Assembly: GCA_018646675.1 (NCBI GenBank)
Contig: JABGUH010000045.1
Span: 1 to 53,489 of the forward strand
Origin: Bdellovibrionales bacterium
GTDB lineage: Bacteria; Bdellovibrionota; Bacteriovoracia; Bacteriovoracales; Bacteriovoracaceae
Reading direction: 5' to 3'
DNA: 53,489 bases
The translations under genes were made by a program, and so were the position numbers. The stretch's first letter is position 1, and every line of letters begins with the position of its first letter. The notes beneath the pieces are model-generated. The model was not told where the DNA came from. It saw only the letters and a program-made list of their open reading frames with translations, and searched no databases. Positions 8,702 through 16,235 of the stretch are shown here, one piece after another.

Positions 8702-9534
8702 TTAACTTTATTTCTTATCATAAGTAGCAGATCACGTTGGTCCTCTTCGACTACGTGGTCTGTGAACCAATAGGATAGATGCAACCTAAGCTTTAGATCT
8801 AAACTAGGATTTTTTTGTATATGCTGCATCGTTGCCTCTTCTAGCAGTGCTAAAAAAGTTTGATGGGATTTTAAGTGGGCTTTAATATCGATTTTAAGCT
8901 TTCTTAGCTGCAACTCCTCATACTCAAAATGTTGTAAAACACACCGTTTAATTCGATTAAAGATCTCTGTTATCTCATCGCGGTTTTCGCAAGGCTGATT
9001 CAGTTCGTGCAGCGCGTCTATGATGCGCTGATGTTGAAAGTCGATTACTTTATGTCCTAATTCATGTTTTAGCTGATTCCAATGGACCGCCAAGCCGAGA
9101 TTGGATTTTTTGCGGATGTGATTGGTTGATCCATGGGGTAACTTGAGTACTCTTTCAACTTTATTGTATAGGGTTTGCTGCTTTATCGGTTTTATAATGT
9201 AGTGTGAGACTCCAGATTGAATTACCTTGTATACCTCTTGGGGACTATCGACCACCGATGTCATGATAAATGGTACATCGGCATGGGGTCCCTCTTTTAA
9301 TTTTAGTAGTAGATTATGTCCGTCAAGTCCTGGCATTTGCCAATCCGAGAGGATTAGGTCTACATCAACTCCATTATGATGATTATCTTTTAGAATATGC
9401 AGTGCCTCTAATCCGTCATTGGCATGCTGGAATTTGTTAAATCCTCTCTTTTTTAGAAAGGTTCGAATTAGATTTTGCGACTCGACACAGTCGTCAATAA
9501 TCAACACATTTAGATGATCAATACTTTCCACCAC
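8698..9534 (-). CDS. Response regulator with bacteriohemerythrin output domain
   Basis: A receiver domain occupies residues about 8-130: acidic pocket D14-D15, phospho-acceptor D64 in LSDWQMPG, Thr in the MTS block and Lys at K115 in IIKP. Residues 150-275 are a bacteriohemerythrin four-helix domain, and all seven diiron ligands are visible: H168, H202, E206, H220, H224, H260 and D265. It should therefore bind O2 (or NO) at a di-iron site and couple this to phosphorelay signalling. The start is GTG 9534 or 9531. No histidine kinase is adjacent, so the partner is unknown. Confidence 0.9.
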   Translation of the reverse strand: MVESIDHLNVLIIDDCVESQNLIRTFLKKRGFNKFQHANDGLEALHILKDNHHNGVDVDLILSDWQMPGLDGHNLLLKLKEGPHADVPFIMTSVVDSPQEVYKVIQSGVSHYIIKPIKQQTLYNKVERVLKLPHGSTNHIRKKSNLGLAVHWNQLKHELGHKVIDFQHQRIIDALHELNQPCENRDEITEIFNRIKRCVLQHFEYEELQLRKLKIDIKAHLKSHQTFLALLEEATMQHIQKNPSLDLKLRLHLSYWFTDHVVEEDQRDLLLMIRNKVN

Positions 9535-9675
9535 TGCTCACCGTTAAGAAATTTGTTTATATATTTAACTCCCTATCGTAATTATTTTGCGAAAGATAAA
9601 ATTTATTCCAGCTCTTAGCGATAATTGGCGAGTTCCAGACACGAATAGTCGGATATTTTGGTAATATTTCCTTAA

Positions 9676-9704
9676 TTGGTTTTCTAGTTAAAAGAGGGTA
9701 GACT
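9676..9704 (+). promoter_or_regulatory. Sigma-70-type promoter for lipoprotein operon
   Basis: TTGGTT (9676-9681), a 17-nt spacer and TAGACT (9699-9704), about 60 bp before the first lipoprotein ATG. It matches the consensus moderately well and is the best candidate in the 230-bp divergent gap. Confidence 0.4.
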
Positions 9705-9767
9705 CACACTCTCTTAGTAAGACTATCAAAAACTTAGACCGCAAAGGTATAAACGAAGGAGTTGGTG

Positions 9768-10415
9768 ATGAGTAAATTATTTGTATTATTGATGGTGGGA
9801 ATGTTAGTTGTAAGCGCGAGTTGCTCTTTTGGTGGTAGAACTTTCAAGAAGACATATGAACTGCTTGATGCCAAAGAGGCAAAGACTCCTTCATGGATTA
9901 ATGATCCTCAGGAGTGGGCAGAAGATAATGACGAGAAGGATTTTAAAGACTTTCGTTACTTTGTTTATGACACTGAAGCGAAAAAGCGAAGAGGTATTGC
10001 ATGTCAGTTGGCCCGGGCCAAGGGATCTGCAGAGATCGCTTCTGAGATTACTCAGTTTATCAAGCAATCTTTTGGTCAGTCAGTCCAGGGTGACCCAACA
10101 CAGAATGATGATGCTTTAGAAGAGTATGTTGAGACTACCTTGGCCCAAGAGGTGCAAAGTTTTATCGTTGGTGCCAAAGTTTATCGTACCTATTGGGAGC
10201 AACGTGCTTATCGTGAGAAGAAGGGTGCAGATAAGGATTTTACCGGTTATACCTGTGCTGCTCTGATTAAGATGAGTAAGAAAAATATTGCACGTGCCAT
10301 CCGTCGCGCCCAGCGCAAACTAGAGTCAGTGGCAAATCCCGAGACAAAGAAAAATGTTAAAGCTGCTTTGAAAGATGCTGCTGACAAGTTTAACGAGTTA
10401 GACAAGAAGAATTAG
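9768..10415 (+). CDS. LPP20-like lipoprotein
   Basis: A short signal sequence ending at Cys in VVSASC (lipobox-like) suggests a 215-residue lipoprotein. The mature part begins with TPSWIND, the hallmark of LPP20-family proteins, followed by a conserved segment rich in Ala/Lys helices (RARAKGSAEIASEI type). The ATG at 9768 follows GGAG by 7 nt; a TTG two codons earlier is less likely. It is first of four genes for envelope lipoproteins or exported proteins transcribed together. In other bacteria LPP20, LpoB-like and COG3014 genes also occur together; the joint role is not established. Confidence 0.65.
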   Translation: MSKLFVLLMVGMLVVSASCSFGGRTFKKTYELLDAKEAKTPSWINDPQEWAEDNDEKDFKDFRYFVYDTEAKKRRGIACQLARAKGSAEIASEITQFIKQSFGQSVQGDPTQNDDALEEYVETTLAQEVQSFIVGAKVYRTYWEQRAYREKKGADKDFTGYTCAALIKMSKKNIARAIRRAQRKLESVANPETKKNVKAALKDAADKFNELDKKN

Positions 10416-10476
10416 TCTTTTCATATCTTTGTGCCACTAGATGGTAGCTGTCTGGTGGCAAGTTAGGAGGTGTCGT

Positions 10477-11424
10477 ATGGATGCACGTATTATGCTATTT
10501 GCGGTCATCCTTTTTCTACTCGGCTGGGGAAGTGACCGAAGTGTTGCTGGTACACCGGAATGGATGAACAATACTGATAAAGTGTGTAAACGTCACCAAC
10601 TCTGTGCTGTGGGAGAGGGGGATAGTTTTAATTTGGCCAGTGCCAATGCTCGTAAGGGTATTGCTCAGATTTTTAAGACTCGGATCAAGTCAAAGTTTGA
10701 AGCTTCAACTTCAATCAGTGGGGATAAAGTTGATGAAGATTTGAGTTCTCACTTGGAAGAGATTACTGATGAAGTGCTAGAAGGTGTTGAAGTAATAAAG
10801 AGTTACGATTCAGGTACATCCTACTTTGCTTTGGCAATGTTAAACAAAAGCAAGGCTGCACGTCGTTATAAAAAAGAGTTGGATCGAATTGATAGTAAAA
10901 TATCTGGTTACGGTAAAGAGAAAAAAGGGCGTTCACTTCATCTGTTAAAAAAACTTTTTTTTGAGCGGGATGTTGTTCACAGTCGCTATGAATTTCTGAC
11001 CGGAAGAACGGTTGCCCCACCAATGAGTTTTATGGCGATTGAGCGAGAGGTGCGTAAAGGAATATCCAGCTACCGACTCTCTTTAAAGATGACGGGCGAG
11101 CAGTCTGGTCTGATCGGGCCAGTAGTTCTGGAAGCACTATCTGCCTTTGGGTACAAAATGGTCTCTGGTGAAAGTGCTGCCAAAGCAACTCACAGTGTTT
11201 TGGCCAACTATACTTCCAAAGCGCTACATATGAAGGTTAAGGGATTCCTCAAATATCAATATATGATTACTGTGACAGTGACTGATCGTAACGGAGTAAA
11301 GATTGGAGCATTGGAGCATTTAGTAATTGCAGTAGGACGAAATATTGATCAAGCTAATCAGAAAGGAGGGGAGATGATTCGCAGCTACTTGTTGGAGAAT
11401 ATCGCCTCTTTGAATATTGAGTAA
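10477..11424 (+). CDS. Exported LPP20-domain protein
   Basis: A signal peptide (residues 1-25, IMLFAVILFLLGW...) leads into TPEWMNN, the same T-P-x-W start as the preceding protein, and an LPP20-type domain with ANARKGIAQIFKTRIKS and a repeated SHLEEITDEVLEGVEVIKSY strand. A second domain (from about residue 195) resembles the alpha/beta fold of assembly lipoproteins. ATG 10477 is chosen because TTAGGAGGT lies 6 nt upstream; the open frame extends to 10441 without a matching ribosome binding site. 315 residues, second gene of the operon, 61 bp after the first. Confidence 0.65.
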   Translation: MDARIMLFAVILFLLGWGSDRSVAGTPEWMNNTDKVCKRHQLCAVGEGDSFNLASANARKGIAQIFKTRIKSKFEASTSISGDKVDEDLSSHLEEITDEVLEGVEVIKSYDSGTSYFALAMLNKSKAARRYKKELDRIDSKISGYGKEKKGRSLHLLKKLFFERDVVHSRYEFLTGRTVAPPMSFMAIEREVRKGISSYRLSLKMTGEQSGLIGPVVLEALSAFGYKMVSGESAAKATHSVLANYTSKALHMKVKGFLKYQYMITVTVTDRNGVKIGALEHLVIAVGRNIDQANQKGGEMIRSYLLENIASLNIE

Positions 11425-11460
11425 TATAGAGTGGAATAAAATATCTATAAGGAGTGAATT

Positions 11461-12084
11461 ATGAAAAAAGAGAGTATTTGGATTTTGGCACTTTTAATTT
11501 CCGCCAGCATGTTACTTCAAGGTTGCGGCGGTTTTAAGGCGAAAAGAGTTTCTGCTGACGAGTCGGATGAAGCAGCAATGGAGATTACCGATAAGTGGGT
11601 TGCCCGTGATACTGAAATTTCTGTTAAAAAGATTTTAGAGCAGATTCAAAAGCATCGTGGATTTAAAAGATATCTACGTAAGCTTGGTCGCACTCCAAAG
11701 ATCTTTATTAGTGAAGTTCAAAATAGAACCTCCGAAGCCTATTTTCCAATTGAGGATCTTAATGATGAATTATTAAATGAATTTTCCATGTCAGGAGACT
11801 ATGTTCTGATCGATGCGGCCCAAAGAGACGCTATTTTAAAGGAGATTCAGTACCAAAATGACGGTATGGTTGACCCAACTCAGATTAAAACAATTGGCAA
11901 GCAAGCGGGAGCGGACCTATTGGTCTTTGGGGCGATTAGAATGAAACCTAAAAGTCGCAAGGGGAAAACGATTAAAGAGTACTCAATCAATATGCGGATG
12001 ACTAATCTTGAGTCTGGTGTTGAAGTGCTCAGAACTCGTTCCAAGTTAAATAAGTTCTCATCAAAAAGTAGCATGGGTTGGTAG
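11461..12084 (+). CDS. LpoB-like penicillin-binding protein activator lipoprotein
   Basis: Lipobox LLQGC near residue 22 gives an outer-membrane lipoprotein of 207 residues. The domain matches the LpoB/COG3417 pattern: KIFISEVQNRTSEAYFPIEDLNDELLNEF, then GDYVLIDAAQRDAILKEIQYQ and QIKTIGKQAGADLLVFGAI. In enterobacteria LpoB crosses the peptidoglycan to activate PBP1B. Here the relevant synthase is not in the window, so the assignment is by family. GGAGTG precedes the ATG. It sits between the LPP20 and COG3014-like genes. Confidence 0.8.
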   Translation: MKKESIWILALLISASMLLQGCGGFKAKRVSADESDEAAMEITDKWVARDTEISVKKILEQIQKHRGFKRYLRKLGRTPKIFISEVQNRTSEAYFPIEDLNDELLNEFSMSGDYVLIDAAQRDAILKEIQYQNDGMVDPTQIKTIGKQAGADLLVFGAIRMKPKSRKGKTIKEYSINMRMTNLESGVEVLRTRSKLNKFSSKSSMGW

Positions 12085-12106
12085 TTCCATATCAAGGGTT
12101 TAGTTT

Positions 12107-13651
12107 ATGATTAGACAGCTTCATTTTCTAGTGGTTGGTTCACTGTTTCTCTTGATGGCTTGTGGCACTTCTACTAAGCGTAGTTCCATTACGTTGCTAA
12201 GGTCACAGGTAAGACAGGGACAGTACCAACAGGCGATGAAGCTGGTTAAAAGTAAGAAGTATTACCCAGAAAAAAACTCTACTCTACTTAAGATGTTAGA
12301 GGAGGGAATGCTACTCCACTTAACTGGTGACTACCATCGATCAACCAAGGTACTGGATAGGGCCAGGGAGCTAAGTGATCAGCTTTATACTGTCAGTATT
12401 AGCAAAAAAATAGCAGCGACAATTGCCAGCAATCAGTTGGATAAATTTTATGGCGAGAAATATGAGAGTTCCATGATTCGCTTCTTTTTGGCACTCAATC
12501 ACTATCTGATCTATCAGCAAGGCCAGGGAGCAGATGGTAAAAAGTTGACCAATCAGCAGCTTCAGAACCATCTGGCCGCGGCACGTGCCAATATTACCGA
12601 ATGGGACTCTCTGTTAAACAACTATCGTCAACAAGTGGCAGGTGAGACTTCATACAAAGATGATCTTAGTGCCAAGCTTTTCGGGGCATTTGTTCACCAA
12701 CAGATCGGAAGTAGTGCCGAACGTCAGATTGCCATTCAACTCTATCGCGATGCTAAAAAAATTCTCTTTCGCAACTACAATTCCTACCGGTCATTTAACG
12801 GTAAAGCGGCTTCTTTTCGTAAAAACTTCAAGAAGCTGCCAGGAATGAAAAAGAGTGTAGTGAAAAAAAAGTTTGTAACATCTAGTCGTCATGCCAAGCA
12901 ATTGATCAACTACATTAACCATCAACTCAAGATTCTAACCGGAAAGATCAAAAAGAGGGATAATATCCAAGTGGTATTAGAGCAGGGACTGATCTCTGCA
13001 AAAAGTGTCAAGAAAATAAATTTTCCTCTTCCAACTCCCGCTGTGCCGCTCGTTACTTCGGGTGGGCGAGGACTCTCTCTGATCGCTTTTACCCTCAATG
13101 TTCTTAGTATATCCAAGGGATTAAAACCATCAATTACCTTTGAACTACCAACGGTAGTAGAGAAGAGAGCTGCTCAGCAACTAACTTTAATTGTGCAAGA
13201 TAAAAAGGGGCAAGTGATCAAACGTACACCTTTGGCACTAATGAACCCTCTGTCTGATCTTGCACATGAGGCCCTCTCAAACCGAGTGACTGCCACCTAT
13301 ACTAAAATTGGTGCTCGGGTAGCTGCCAAGCACGCTGCTGCAATAGCCACCGCCTATATTAGTTATAAAAAATCTATTCGTTCTGGTATTCCTCATCCTA
13401 TGGCACAAATAGCGGCCGGTTTAATTTATGCGGGTCTAAATAAGGGGATTGCTGCTTCAGAAAAGGCTGATCTACGTTGTTGGTCCACCCTTCCTCACTC
13501 TTTGCGGATCGGTTCTCTACGACTTCCGAAAGGAAACTATAATTTGGTGCTAGAGCGCAAACAAGGTAAGAGTGTCAGCAACATTCCGTTACAGGGCCTC
13601 TTGGTTGATAGTTCAAAAAAGGTAAAGTTGCTGCGTTTGCGAGTGAATTAG
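12107..13651 (+). CDS. COG3014-like lipoprotein with TPR-like N-terminus
   Basis: Lipobox LLMAC at about residue 20 and a helical N-terminal part with TPR-like repeats (RQGQYQQAMKLV, TGDYHRSTKVLDRARELSDQ). The diagnostic YGEKYESSMIRFFLALNHYL segment matches the YxGExYE...LALNYL signature of COG3014 proteins, which occur beside LpoB-like and LPP20 genes elsewhere. Later residues (about 395-440) contain an alanine-rich helix, ISYKK...AQIAAGLIYAGLNK. At 514 residues it is the last gene of the operon, and its stop overlaps the convergent XRE gene by 4 nt. The biochemical role is unknown. Confidence 0.7.
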   Translation: MIRQLHFLVVGSLFLLMACGTSTKRSSITLLRSQVRQGQYQQAMKLVKSKKYYPEKNSTLLKMLEEGMLLHLTGDYHRSTKVLDRARELSDQLYTVSISKKIAATIASNQLDKFYGEKYESSMIRFFLALNHYLIYQQGQGADGKKLTNQQLQNHLAAARANITEWDSLLNNYRQQVAGETSYKDDLSAKLFGAFVHQQIGSSAERQIAIQLYRDAKKILFRNYNSYRSFNGKAASFRKNFKKLPGMKKSVVKKKFVTSSRHAKQLINYINHQLKILTGKIKKRDNIQVVLEQGLISAKSVKKINFPLPTPAVPLVTSGGRGLSLIAFTLNVLSISKGLKPSITFELPTVVEKRAAQQLTLIVQDKKGQVIKRTPLALMNPLSDLAHEALSNRVTATYTKIGARVAAKHAAAIATAYISYKKSIRSGIPHPMAQIAAGLIYAGLNKGIAASEKADLRCWSTLPHSLRIGSLRLPKGNYNLVLERKQGKSVSNIPLQGLLVDSSKKVKLLRLRVN

Positions 13652-14277
13652 TAATTTACACCTTTTTGACGAAAATAACGAAAGAGTGCATTTCCTAGAT
13701 CCACCATCAGATCCCGTCCTTCAATATCTAAATTTAAAAAATCTGTTAGGTAGGCTTTTTGGCGTGGACTAAGATTTTGTAGTTTATCTTGTAGGGAACT
13801 CTCCGAATTTTTAGCACTACTATCAGGTTCAAACACCACTTTTTGTTGTCGGCCAGCAACTTTTATCGTCGCAGTTGTCGCTGTTTGGGCGGTGCCGAGT
13901 GTGGATGAGAGCTCCTCCGCTAGTCCATCTCTGGGGGACGGGGAGGGAGCTGGCCCCGGGGGAGGTGTGGCAGCTCCTTGTTGACGATCTGCGATATCGC
14001 CTCGAATAAATTTTACTAAGCGGATAAAATGGTCTTGATACTCCTCATCTACAAAATCGATAATCTCATGAAGTGGAATGTTGAGTTTGGCAGTAATTTT
14101 TGCAATTAGCTGGGGATTTATCTCTGTCGTTTTTTGGTTTAAAAAACGACTCATGGTTGAGACGCCTACCTCTGCCAGCTCGGCAAGATCCTTTTGGGAC
14201 ATGGGGCCTCTAACCTGCATATATTTTCTAACTGCCCCTAGGAAGGTTTCGATTTCACTCTCAATAAATTTATTCAT
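13648..14277 (-). CDS. XRE-family HTH regulator with Pro-rich linker
   Basis: 209 residues. Residues about 10-75 form a helix-turn-helix (SQKDLAELAEVGVSTMSRFLNQ) of the Cro/XRE type. A low-complexity linker rich in Pro/Gly/Ser (TPPPGPAPSPSPRDG) leads to a C-terminal helical region (SPRQKAYLTDFLNLDIEGRDLMVDLGNALFRYF) that may mediate oligomerisation. The start is ATG 14277, since AAGGAG lies about 8 nt upstream and the protein begins just before the HTH; the open frame continues to 14346 without support. It is divergent from the pentapeptide-repeat gene, and the shared gap holds a palindrome and a promoter. Confidence 0.8.
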   Translation of the reverse strand: MNKFIESEIETFLGAVRKYMQVRGPMSQKDLAELAEVGVSTMSRFLNQKTTEINPQLIAKITAKLNIPLHEIIDFVDEEYQDHFIRLVKFIRGDIADRQQGAATPPPGPAPSPSPRDGLAEELSSTLGTAQTATTATIKVAGRQQKVVFEPDSSAKNSESSLQDKLQNLSPRQKAYLTDFLNLDIEGRDLMVDLGNALFRYFRQKGVNY

Positions 14278-14324
14278 AAGCAACTCCTTGAATATAGTAT
14301 CGGAATGAAAAAATATATCTTGAT

Positions 14325-14337
14325 GCAATTTTATTGC
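14325..14337. promoter_or_regulatory. Palindromic operator candidate GCAAT-N3-ATTGC
   Basis: A perfect 5-bp inverted repeat with a 3-nt spacer immediately upstream of the -35 box at 14338. A second overlapping half-site pair, TTGC-N5-GCAA (14334-14346), covers the -35. The position between the XRE regulator gene and its divergent neighbour makes this a natural binding site for that regulator (inference). Confidence 0.45.
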
Positions 14338-14366
14338 TTGACGCAACGCGCAAGATGGGTTATTAT
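14338..14366 (+). promoter_or_regulatory. Sigma-70-type promoter of pentapeptide-repeat gene
   Basis: TTGACG (14338-14343), a 17-nt spacer and TATTAT (14361-14366), about 30 bp before ATG 14398. Near-consensus boxes and optimal spacing. Confidence 0.65.
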
Positions 14367-14397
14367 TGCCCTATTGAACCGGAGAGCGGAGGGAACA

Positions 14398-14829
14398 ATG
14401 GATACTTTAACTTATGTGATGAATTGGAGTCAATCTTCCCAGCTAAGTAATGAAAATTATGAGGTTATTGAAAATGAAATGCTTACAGATGCTGATTTTA
14501 AGGGTTTAACAGTTTCTGGGGCCCTCTTCTCTCTTACGACATTTCGCAATGTTACCTTTCGTGGCTCAGTCTTTTTTGCCTCAAAAATCGAGAATTGCAC
14601 CTTTGTTAATTGCAATTTTATTGATTGTTCTTTTCAATTTTCGTCCATAATACACAGCCTCTTTCGGAGGTGTTCTTTTGAGCAATCACGATGGGAGTTA
14701 TCAACTATTAGCGATGGGTGTCTGATTGACTGTCAGTTAGACTACAAGACATCCTTTATTTTGGACCAGGAGCCTAACCAGATTAGTGCTTCTGGCAAAG
14801 GAGGTGGCGAGTCGTTAAAAGCAGCTTAA
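14398..14829 (+). CDS. Pentapeptide-repeat protein
   Basis: 143 residues. From about residue 28 the sequence follows the pentapeptide rule with Phe/Leu/Ile every fifth position (DFKGLTVSGALFSLTTFRNV, SKIENCTFVNCNFIDCSF, RRCSFEQSRWELS), which folds as a right-handed quadrilateral beta helix. The family includes gyrase-protecting Qnr/MfpA-like proteins, but this one is short and no specific target can be read. The start ATG 14398 has GGAGGGA about 5 nt upstream; the reading frame is open from 14305. Confidence 0.75.
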   Translation: MDTLTYVMNWSQSSQLSNENYEVIENEMLTDADFKGLTVSGALFSLTTFRNVTFRGSVFFASKIENCTFVNCNFIDCSFQFSSIIHSLFRRCSFEQSRWELSTISDGCLIDCQLDYKTSFILDQEPNQISASGKGGGESLKAA

Positions 14830-14861
14830 TGTTTAGTCTTTAATTCCCAAGGATGGGACCC

Positions 14862-14882
14862 TGCCATGGATGGCACCTTTTT
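14862..14882 (+). terminator. Possible intrinsic terminator
   Basis: TGCCAT-GG-ATGGCA self-complementary stem (effectively 5 bp with a 4-nt loop) followed by CCTTTTTA. It lies 33 bp after the pentapeptide gene and before folC. The stem is short, so the call is weak. Confidence 0.3.
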
Positions 14883-14959
14883 ACTGGCGACCAATTTATC
14901 AGCTTATTCTATCTAAATATCACTTGTTTCACTCTAGTCCATTCTATAGAGTTCCTACT

Positions 14960-16213
14960 ATGTATGATCAGATCTATGAGAATCAGATTCTTAACTGGTT
15001 AGAGCAGCGAGTGGGAGTAGAGCATTTTTCTCCCGGCTTAGATCGTCTCCGCCCTCTTTTTGACCCCTTGGCCAAGCGTTTTTTGCAACAGGGAGTTAAA
15101 ATTGTCACTATTGCTGGTAGCAATGGGAAGGGGGAGTGTGCCCACGCTCTAGCAAATCTTTTGGATCAAGGTGGAATCTCATATACTATGTGGACTTCAC
15201 CTCACATATTAACTATTCGTGAGCGTTTTCAACACCAAGGTAAGCTGATCTCTTACCCCGAACTTTTTTCAACTATAAAAGAGGGATATTTAGAGGCAAC
15301 CAATCAGGGAGTGGTCCTCTCTTTTTATGAGCTACTATTCTATGTTTTTTGTCGCTGGTCTTTGGACCAAAACAGATCATGGGCCATTTTCGAGGTTGGA
15401 CTCGGTGGACGTTTGGATGCAGTAAATCTGTTTAATGCCAATCTGGTTGCCGTCACCTCCATTTCCAGAGAGCATCAAGAAATTTTGGGAGATAGCTTCC
15501 GTTCCATATTGCAAGAGAAGTTGGGGATTTGTCGCCAAGAGGTCCCAGTGACAACTACTTTGGAGCTGGGATATCTACGTGTGATCACCAAAAAATATTG
15601 CAAACGTCACAATATTCCTTGGCGAGATCTATTTGAGAGCTCTCTTTTGCACTACTGTGATAACTTTTCAGTAAGAAACAGGGCATTAGCACAGGTGTTG
15701 TTTGGACAGATCTGTGATCTTCCACTGCCTAAGGAGCGTCGTGAACTGCTAGCTGCCGTGGAGGAGTCGTCGGCACACTATCAGGGGCGAATGGAGAGTT
15801 GGAGTTGGCAGCAAAGGGAGTGTCTGTTTATTGGTGCCCACAATCTAGATGGCCTACGCAAGCAGGAGCAGCTAATTAAGTCTGATCCTAGGTCAAATAA
15901 GATCGATCATCTTATTTTCTCACTATCGAGGCGGCCCCAGAAAGAGCTGACAAACTGTATCAAACAAATCGCCTTTTCAACTGGTTTGGCCAAGCGGATT
16001 GTGATAACTTCATTTGTACATGCAAGATCAGAGGATCACCAAGTATTACAGACAATTAGTCAGCAATATGCTCCATTTTTGGAGTTCTCTTATGACTATG
16101 CTTCATACCTTCAGCAACATAGTCGGCCTGGAGAGCGTATTCTTTTTACAGGATCATATTACTTCATTGGCGAGGTGCAGAAATTTATGTTGCAAGCGCC
16201 CGCGACAAATTAG
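14960..16213 (+). CDS. folC: Folylpolyglutamate synthase/dihydrofolate synthase
   Basis: Mur-ligase-family ATP enzyme that adds glutamate to folates. From ATG 14960 (MYDQIYENQILNWLEQR) it is 417 residues, the usual FolC length. The P-loop TIAGSNGKGECAHAL lies near residue 45. The block TMWTSPHILTIRERFQHQG is the FolC SPHL...ERI element, and FEVGLGGRLDAVN is the metal/ATP-binding GLGGRxDATN motif. An upstream ATG at 14870 lies in the candidate terminator and would add 30 atypical residues. The ribosome binding site is weak. Its stop is about 20 bp before lptD, so the two are likely in one operon. Confidence 0.92.
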   Translation: MYDQIYENQILNWLEQRVGVEHFSPGLDRLRPLFDPLAKRFLQQGVKIVTIAGSNGKGECAHALANLLDQGGISYTMWTSPHILTIRERFQHQGKLISYPELFSTIKEGYLEATNQGVVLSFYELLFYVFCRWSLDQNRSWAIFEVGLGGRLDAVNLFNANLVAVTSISREHQEILGDSFRSILQEKLGICRQEVPVTTTLELGYLRVITKKYCKRHNIPWRDLFESSLLHYCDNFSVRNRALAQVLFGQICDLPLPKERRELLAAVEESSAHYQGRMESWSWQQRECLFIGAHNLDGLRKQEQLIKSDPRSNKIDHLIFSLSRRPQKELTNCIKQIAFSTGLAKRIVITSFVHARSEDHQVLQTISQQYAPFLEFSYDYASYLQQHSRPGERILFTGSYYFIGEVQKFMLQAPATN

Positions 16214-16235
16214 GTTAACCCCACTGTTTTTAAAA

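Noticed and set aside
16014..16235. N-terminal extension of the lptD frame into folC
   Set aside because: Over 220 nt of overlap with folC, with Cys/His-rich sequence unlike any signal peptide; the LptD leader fits TTG 16236.
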